This document shows positions 59,952-64,000 of a stretch of DNA of 64,000 bases, piece by piece. The position numbers were made by a program, and so were the translations under genes. A model generated the notes under the pieces. That model ran no database searches. It was given only the letters and a program-made list of their open reading frames with translations, and was not told the DNA's origin. Source of the stretch: Leifsonia sp. AG29 (GTDB lineage Bacteria > Actinomycetota > Actinomycetes > Actinomycetales > Microbacteriaceae); contig NZ_VMSF01000001.1 in assembly GCF_009765225.1 (NCBI RefSeq), forward strand, positions 372,001-436,000. The letters run 5' to 3'. Position 1 is the stretch's first letter, and every line of letters begins with the position of its first letter.

Positions 59952-62521
59952 CGTCCTTCCTCCCGGCCGCGCACGGGGAGGGTCGCCCCCGCCACCAGCA
60001 CGGCCCCTTCCGCTCTCTCCCGCTCGGACGCGGGCCGCGGCTGTCCGCGCTCGACGACCCGCGCGATGGACGGGTCCGGCGTGCCCGGCGCGTTGACGAA
60101 CGACCGGAACCGCCGCAGACGCTCGGGGTCGCGGAGCGTGGCCGCCCACTCGTCCTCGTACGAGTCGATGTGCTTCGCCATCGCCGCCTCGAGCTCGGCT
60201 CCGAGGCCGAGGGAGTCGTTCACGACCACATCGCGCACGTGGTCCAGGCCGCCGTCCAGCTCCTCCATCCAGCGCGCCGTGCGCTGGAGGCGGTCGGCGG
60301 TGCGGATGTAGTACATGAGGTAGCGGTCGATGTACCGCACCAGCGTCTCGTCGTCGAGCTCGGAGGCGAGCAGCTGCGCATGCGCCGGCTGGAACCCGCC
60401 GTTCCCCCCGACGTAGAGGTTCCACCCCTTCTCGGTGGCGATGACGCCGACGTCCTTGCTTCGCGCCTCCGCGCACTCGCGGGCGCAGCCGGAGACGCCG
60501 AACTTGAACTTGTGCGGTGCGCGGAGCCCGCGGTACCGCAGCTCGAGGTCGACGGCCATCGCGACGGAGTCCTGGGCGCCGTAGCGGCACCACGTGGAGC
60601 CGACGCAACTCTTCACGTTCCGGAGCGCCTTGCCGTACGCCTGGCCCGATTCGAAGCCGGCATCCACGAGCTGCCGCCAGATCTCCGGCAGCTGCTCCAG
60701 CCGCGCGCCGAACAGGTCGATGCGCTGGCCGCCCGTGATCTTCGTGTACAGCCCGTACTCCTCGGCGACCCGGGCGATGACCGCGAGCTTCTGCGGGGTG
60801 ATCTCGCCGCCGGGGATGCGCGGCACGACGGAGTACGTCCCGTCCTTCTGCATGTTCGCGAGAGCGCGGTCGTTGGTGTCCTGGAGGGGGCCCCGCCCGC
60901 CGTCGAGCGGGTACTCGCCGTGCTGGCTGGCGAGGATGGAGCCCACGGCGGGCTTGCAGATGTCGCACCCGCGCCCGCGGCCGAGCCGGCCGACCGTCTC
61001 CTCCCAGCTCGTGAGCCCGAGCACCCGGACCGACTCGAACAGCTCCTGCCGCGAGAGGTCGAAGTGCTCGCAGAGCGCGCGCGAGACGGTCGCGCCCGCG
61101 CTGATGAGTTCGGTCTCGAGCAGCTTCTTGACGAGCGGCACGCACGAGCCGCACTGGGTGCCGGCGCGGGTGCACGCCTTGAGCTCACCGAGGTCGTGGC
61201 AGCCCTCGCCGACCGCCTCGCGGACCGACCCGGCCGTCACGTTGTTGCACGAGCAGATCAGCGCGTCGTCCGGGAGGGAGGCCCCGGCGGGCGGCTCGGC
61301 ACCCGCCGCCGAGAGGTAAGTCGCCGGTTCGGAGTCGAGCTGACGGCCGAGCAGCGGCCGGAGCCCCGCGTACGGTGCCGCATCGCCGACGAACACGCCG
61401 CCCAGCAGCGTCTTCGCGTCGTCGCTGACGACGAGCTTCTGGTACAGGCCGCGTGCCGGGTCGGCGTAGACGATCTCGAGAGCACCCGGTTCGCGGGCGA
61501 AGGCGTCGCCGAAGCTCGCCACGTCGACGCCCGACAGCTTGAGCTTCGTGGCGTCGTCGATCGTCGTGAACGTGGCCGAACCGCCGAGCAGCCGGTCGGC
61601 CACGGTCTCCGCCATCGCGTTCGCCGGGGCGACCAGGCCGACCGTCCGGCCGTCGATCGCCGCGACCTCCCCGATGGCCCAGACGGCCGGGTCGGAGGTC
61701 CGGCACGCCTCGTCGACGATCACGCCGCCGCGCTCCGCGGTCGCCAGCCCGGCGTCGCGGGCGAGCTCGTCGCGCGCGCGGATGCCGATCGCGAAGACCA
61801 CGACGTCGGCGGGCACGGTCCTGCCGTCCGCGCAGCGGACCGCGGTGACCTCGCCGGTATCGGCGAGCACCACCTCCCGCGGCCGCGTGCCCAGGTGGAG
61901 GTCGATCCCGCGCGCCGCGATCAGTCGGCCGAGCGCCTGGCCGGCGCCCTCGTCGAGCTGGGCGGACATGAGCCAGCCGCCCGAGTGGATGATGACCGCC
62001 TCGGCGCCGAGCGAGGCGACCCCGCCCGCCGCCTCGAGACCCAGCAGGCCGCCTCCCGCGACCGCGACCCGGGGCGCGCGCCCCAGCCGCGACGACAGCA
62101 CGGCGATCTCGTCGACGAGGGCGTCGACGTCGGCGATCGTGCGATACACGCGGGCCGCGTGCGAGCCGGGGATGTCGGGCACCGGTGCCGAGGAACCGGT
62201 GGCGAGGACCAGATCGTCGTAGGCGACCACCGCGCCGGCCGAGGTCGTCACGGTCCGGGAGGCGCGATCGATCGCCAGCACGGCCTCGCCCGTGCGGAGC
62301 TCGACCGACTCGTGGTCCCAGTGCGACGCGGGCTCCAGGGTCAGGTCGACGGTCGTGTCGGCGAGCCGCTTGCTGAGCTGCACGCGGTCGTAGGGGCGGT
62401 GCGGCTCCTCGGCGATCAGCACGATCGCGTGCCGGCGCTGAGTGTCGCGCGCGACGAGCGCGTCCACCAGGCGATGGGCCGCGGGCCCTCCGCCCACGAT
62501 GACGGTCGTTCGGTCGGCCAT
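59948..62521 (-). CDS. nirB: NAD(P)H nitrite reductase large subunit
   Basis: 857 residues, full length. N-terminal FAD/NAD domain (TVIVGGGPAAHRLVDALV), BFD [2Fe-2S] with CSCNNVTAGS and CTRAGTQCGSC, then the ferredoxin-like half domain and siroheme/4Fe-4S site: CVGSTWC and CARECAEARS (Cys-x5-Cys, Cys-x3-Cys). Reduces nitrite to ammonium with six electrons. ATG at 62521 has AAGGGG upstream. Divergent from nirD, sharing a GlnR-type control region, and heads nirB-cobA-nnaR. Confidence 0.94.
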   Translation of the reverse strand: MADRTTVIVGGGPAAHRLVDALVARDTQRRHAIVLIAEEPHRPYDRVQLSKRLADTTVDLTLEPASHWDHESVELRTGEAVLAIDRASRTVTTSAGAVVAYDDLVLATGSSAPVPDIPGSHAARVYRTIADVDALVDEIAVLSSRLGRAPRVAVAGGGLLGLEAAGGVASLGAEAVIIHSGGWLMSAQLDEGAGQALGRLIAARGIDLHLGTRPREVVLADTGEVTAVRCADGRTVPADVVVFAIGIRARDELARDAGLATAERGGVIVDEACRTSDPAVWAIGEVAAIDGRTVGLVAPANAMAETVADRLLGGSATFTTIDDATKLKLSGVDVASFGDAFAREPGALEIVYADPARGLYQKLVVSDDAKTLLGGVFVGDAAPYAGLRPLLGRQLDSEPATYLSAAGAEPPAGASLPDDALICSCNNVTAGSVREAVGEGCHDLGELKACTRAGTQCGSCVPLVKKLLETELISAGATVSRALCEHFDLSRQELFESVRVLGLTSWEETVGRLGRGRGCDICKPAVGSILASQHGEYPLDGGRGPLQDTNDRALANMQKDGTYSVVPRIPGGEITPQKLAVIARVAEEYGLYTKITGGQRIDLFGARLEQLPEIWRQLVDAGFESGQAYGKALRNVKSCVGSTWCRYGAQDSVAMAVDLELRYRGLRAPHKFKFGVSGCARECAEARSKDVGVIATEKGWNLYVGGNGGFQPAHAQLLASELDDETLVRYIDRYLMYYIRTADRLQRTARWMEELDGGLDHVRDVVVNDSLGLGAELEAAMAKHIDSYEDEWAATLRDPERLRRFRSFVNAPGTPDPSIARVVERGQPRPASERERAEGAVLVAGATLPVRGREEGR

Positions 62522-62586
62522 GGGGGCCCCTTCCGTTGGCGTGCGGCCGTCGCCGCGCCGGGCGTGATCCCTCCCGGTGCCTTCCG

Positions 62587-62640
62587 ACACTATGCGGGGG
62601 CGGTTTCCCTCCCGTTTCGGCTGTGTAACCTCCGCTTAAC
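62587..62640 (-). promoter_or_regulatory. GlnR-type box and promoter of nirB
   Basis: On the reverse strand: GTTAA-N6-GTTAC-N6-GAAAC-N6-GAAAC (62640 to 62603), each element starting exactly 11 bp after the last, as in the GlnR consensus GTNAC-N6-GAAAC. After 10 nt comes TAGTGT (62592-62587), a -10. Start near 62580, leaving about 58 nt of leader. Confidence 0.85.
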
Positions 62641-62690
62641 ACGGGTTGCACACGGCACGCCGGAGGGTGTGAGCGGGGATTCACGCGACG

Positions 62691-62733
62691 GTAACGGCTC
62701 GAGCGGCCCCCCGAAACACGCCCTCCGTAGCGT
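62691..62733 (+). promoter_or_regulatory. GlnR-type half-sites and promoter of nirD
   Basis: GTAAC (62691-62695) and GAAAC (62713-62717) are 22 bp apart, twice the 11-bp period. GAAAC is followed after 10 nt by TAGCGT (62728-62733), the same spacing as at nirB and narK. Start would fall on the nirD ATG at 62740. Confidence 0.7.
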
Positions 62734-62739
62734 CGGAGC

Positions 62740-63111
62740 ATGACCATCGCGCAGCCCGCCGAGCTCACCGTCCCGGCCTCCCCGGACTGGCTCCGAGCCT
62801 GCCGGGTCGACGATCTCGAACCGGCCTGGGGCGAGGCCGTCCTGCTCCGGGGCCGGCAGATCGCCGTGTTCCTGCTCTCGCCACAGGAGGTGTACGCCGT
62901 GTCGCACGAGGATCCGGCCATGGGCGGCGCGCCCGTCATGGCCCGAGGCATCGTCGGTTCGAAGGGGGACCGGCCGACCGTCGCGTCGCCCCTCCACAAG
63001 GAGGTCTACGACCTGGGCACAGGGGAGTGCTTCTCCGACCCGTCGCTGCTCCTGCAGACATTCCGGACCCGCATCGTCGGCGGATTCATCGAGATCGAGC
63101 TGGGCGCCTAG
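62740..63111 (+). CDS. nirD: Nitrite reductase small subunit NirD
   Basis: 123 residues, Rieske-like fold without the Cys and His cluster ligands, as expected of NirD proteins that do not bind iron-sulfur: the equivalent positions read SHEDPAMGG and ASPLHKEVYDL. Partner of NirB, probably a structural subunit. The ATG coincides with the predicted transcription start, so it is probably leaderless. Unusually it lies divergent to nirB instead of downstream. Confidence 0.9.
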   Translation: MTIAQPAELTVPASPDWLRACRVDDLEPAWGEAVLLRGRQIAVFLLSPQEVYAVSHEDPAMGGAPVMARGIVGSKGDRPTVASPLHKEVYDLGTGECFSDPSLLLQTFRTRIVGGFIEIELGA

Positions 63112-63132
63112 CCGGAACGGGGAGGCGCGTCG

Positions 63133-63381
63133 CTACTCCGCGTGCCGGTGCCGCTCGATCGCCGCGCGCGCTGTGGCGACGGCGTCTTCGGGCGGGATGC
63201 CGCGGGCGACGGCGAGTCCGACCAGATAGGTCGTGAGCGGCCCGGCGGGCCGCATCACGCCGTGCGCGGCGTCTCGCGTCAGGTCGAGCAGCAGACCCGT
63301 GGGGACGCCCGCCGGGTCGAGGCCGAGCGCGCTCGCCAGCTCCGCGACCCAGGCGTCGAGGTCTTCGGGGGTATCGGTCAT
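63133..63381 (-). CDS. DUF6457 protein, molybdenum-cofactor linked
   Basis: 82 residues, all helical; LDAWVAELASALGLDP and RDAAHGVMRPAGPLTTYLVG match the DUF6457 family found beside mobA/moeA. Overlaps the end of the upstream moeA by 4 nt. Probably a small Moco-biosynthesis partner; no catalytic residues evident. Supports cofactor supply for nasC. Confidence 0.8.
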   Translation of the reverse strand: MTDTPEDLDAWVAELASALGLDPAGVPTGLLLDLTRDAAHGVMRPAGPLTTYLVGLAVARGIPPEDAVATARAAIERHRHAE

Positions 63382-64000
63382 CCTCCGATACTGACCGCTG
63401 GCGGCACCGGGGGCAAGGCCGCCCGCGGGCCGACGAGCATCACGCTCAGCGTGTCCCCGACGAAGACGTGCTCGACCTCTTCCGGGACGACCGCGAGGCC
63501 GTCGGCCGCGGCGAGCGAGTGCACGCGATGCGAGCCCGCGCCCGCGCCGAACACGCGTCGCGCCTCCCCGCCCTCGACCACGATCGGGACCAGCTGGAGG
63601 CGCCCCCTCCTGCTCTGCCACGACTCGGCTGAGCGCAGCTCGACCCTCGCCCGGTCGATCCCGGCGTGGCCGCCCAGCCGGCGGAGCGCGGGCCGCACGA
63701 ACAGCTCGAACGAGACCGCGACGCCGACCGGGTTGCCGGGGAGGCAGAGCAGCAGTGCGCCGGACGGGTCGACGCCGAACCCCTGCGGTTTGCCGGGCTG
63801 CATCGCCACCTCGTCGAACCGGACGGAGGAGCGTCCGAGCACGGCCCGGACCACATCGAGGGCTCCGACGCTCGCCCCTCCCGAGAGGACGATCACGTCG
63901 GCCTGAGCGCGCCCCAGCGCTGCCCGGAGGAGGTCGGGGTCATCCGGGACGACCTCGCTGCTCACGACGTCGGCGCCCGCCTCGAGGATCGCGGCGCCGA
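63378..64000 (-). CDS. moeA: Molybdopterin molybdotransferase, partial
   Basis: The C-terminal 207 residues of MoeA; the gene enters from the right edge. Landmarks: DVIVLSGGASVGALDVV and VAMQPGKPQGFG, then LLLCLPGNPVGVAVSFELFVRP and the C-terminal beta domain. Inserts molybdate into molybdopterin, needed by nasC. Stop overlaps the DUF6457 start (ATGA). Incomplete at the right edge of the window. Confidence 0.92.
   Translation of the reverse strand, partial: GAAILEAGADVVSSEVVPDDPDLLRAALGRAQADVIVLSGGASVGALDVVRAVLGRSSVRFDEVAMQPGKPQGFGVDPSGALLLCLPGNPVGVAVSFELFVRPALRRLGGHAGIDRARVELRSAESWQSRRGRLQLVPIVVEGGEARRVFGAGAGSHRVHSLAAADGLAVVPEEVEHVFVGDTLSVMLVGPRAALPPVPPAVSIGG

Noticed and set aside
62740-63111. 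NirD as a Rieske iron-sulfur protein
   Set aside because: The Cys-His ligand pairs are absent; this is the non-cluster NirD type.
1-64000. tRNA, rRNA, transposase or prophage genes
   Set aside because: None could be recognised on either strand by reading; no integrase-like or IS-end sequences seen.

Overview
The window is high-GC DNA (GC-rich third codon positions, many GTG starts, frequent 4-bp ATGA/GTGA gene overlaps) from an actinobacterium. Small Microbacteriaceae-type proteins (a DUF7882 protein; two paralogous 79/88-aa proteins) suggest a Leifsonia-like member of that family; the genus is inference. It holds about 66 protein genes, no rRNA, tRNA, CRISPR array, phage or transposase. Most of it is accessory metabolism: sugar and amide catabolism under local regulators, plus nitrate assimilation at the right end.

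1-9.4 kb: a TetR/MFS efflux pair with a clear operator; a FadR-type regulator divergent from an RbsBAC-like ABC transporter operon that also encodes an amidase and an orphan LamB/YcsF (PxpA-like) protein; the remnant of an alpha-L-rhamnosidase. 9.4-16.9 kb: ring-cleavage-type VOC protein, F420/NADP reductase-like protein with a divergent MarR regulator, a DUF389 membrane protein, MmyB-type regulator, SDR, and a VOC-ArsR-SRPBCC operon. 16.9-20.4 kb: secreted GH3 beta-glucosidase with a textbook promoter/LacI operator and a convergent LacI gene. 20.4-32.3 kb: ECF sigma factor, ArsR/SRPBCC module, SDR/TetR, MarR/DUF3533, DUF7882, fatty acid desaturase, two MFS exporters, LysR.

32.4-41.8 kb: a divergent carbohydrate locus. 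Leftward: MHS-type transporter, a Gfo/Idh/MocA-PmoA fusion, L-rhamnose mutarotase, LacI. Rightward: LacI, Gfo/Idh/MocA oxidoreductase, DUF993 TIM barrel, sugar-phosphate isomerase/epimerase-like protein. Both arms carry the same 14-bp LacI-type operator, so they look like one regulon. Between them lie two 58-bp palindromic repeats. 41.9-44.7 kb: a Met/Cys-rich copper-storage-like protein, then LacI-ABM monooxygenase-gluconokinase. 44.8-52.7 kb: a tightly coupled operon with a COG4091 oxidoreductase, a second sugar ABC transporter, two further dehydrogenases and a lactonase-like amidohydrolase, probably oxidative catabolism of a sugar or sugar acid.

52.7-64 kb: nitrate/nitrite assimilation: narK, nasC-type nitrate reductase, its FAD/BFD electron-transfer partner, an NnaR-like HemD-wHTH regulator, siroheme methyltransferase, nirB, divergent nirD, then DUF6457 and moeA for the molybdenum cofactor. 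Three promoters there (narK, nirB, nirD) share GAAAC-N10-TAGYGT, and the nirB promoter has four GlnR-type half-sites at exact 11-bp spacing.

Many regulator genes in the window have a -10 hexamer 6-7 nt before the start codon and no Shine-Dalgarno sequence, so they are probably leaderless. All functional names are from reading motifs and family resemblance, not from database searches.
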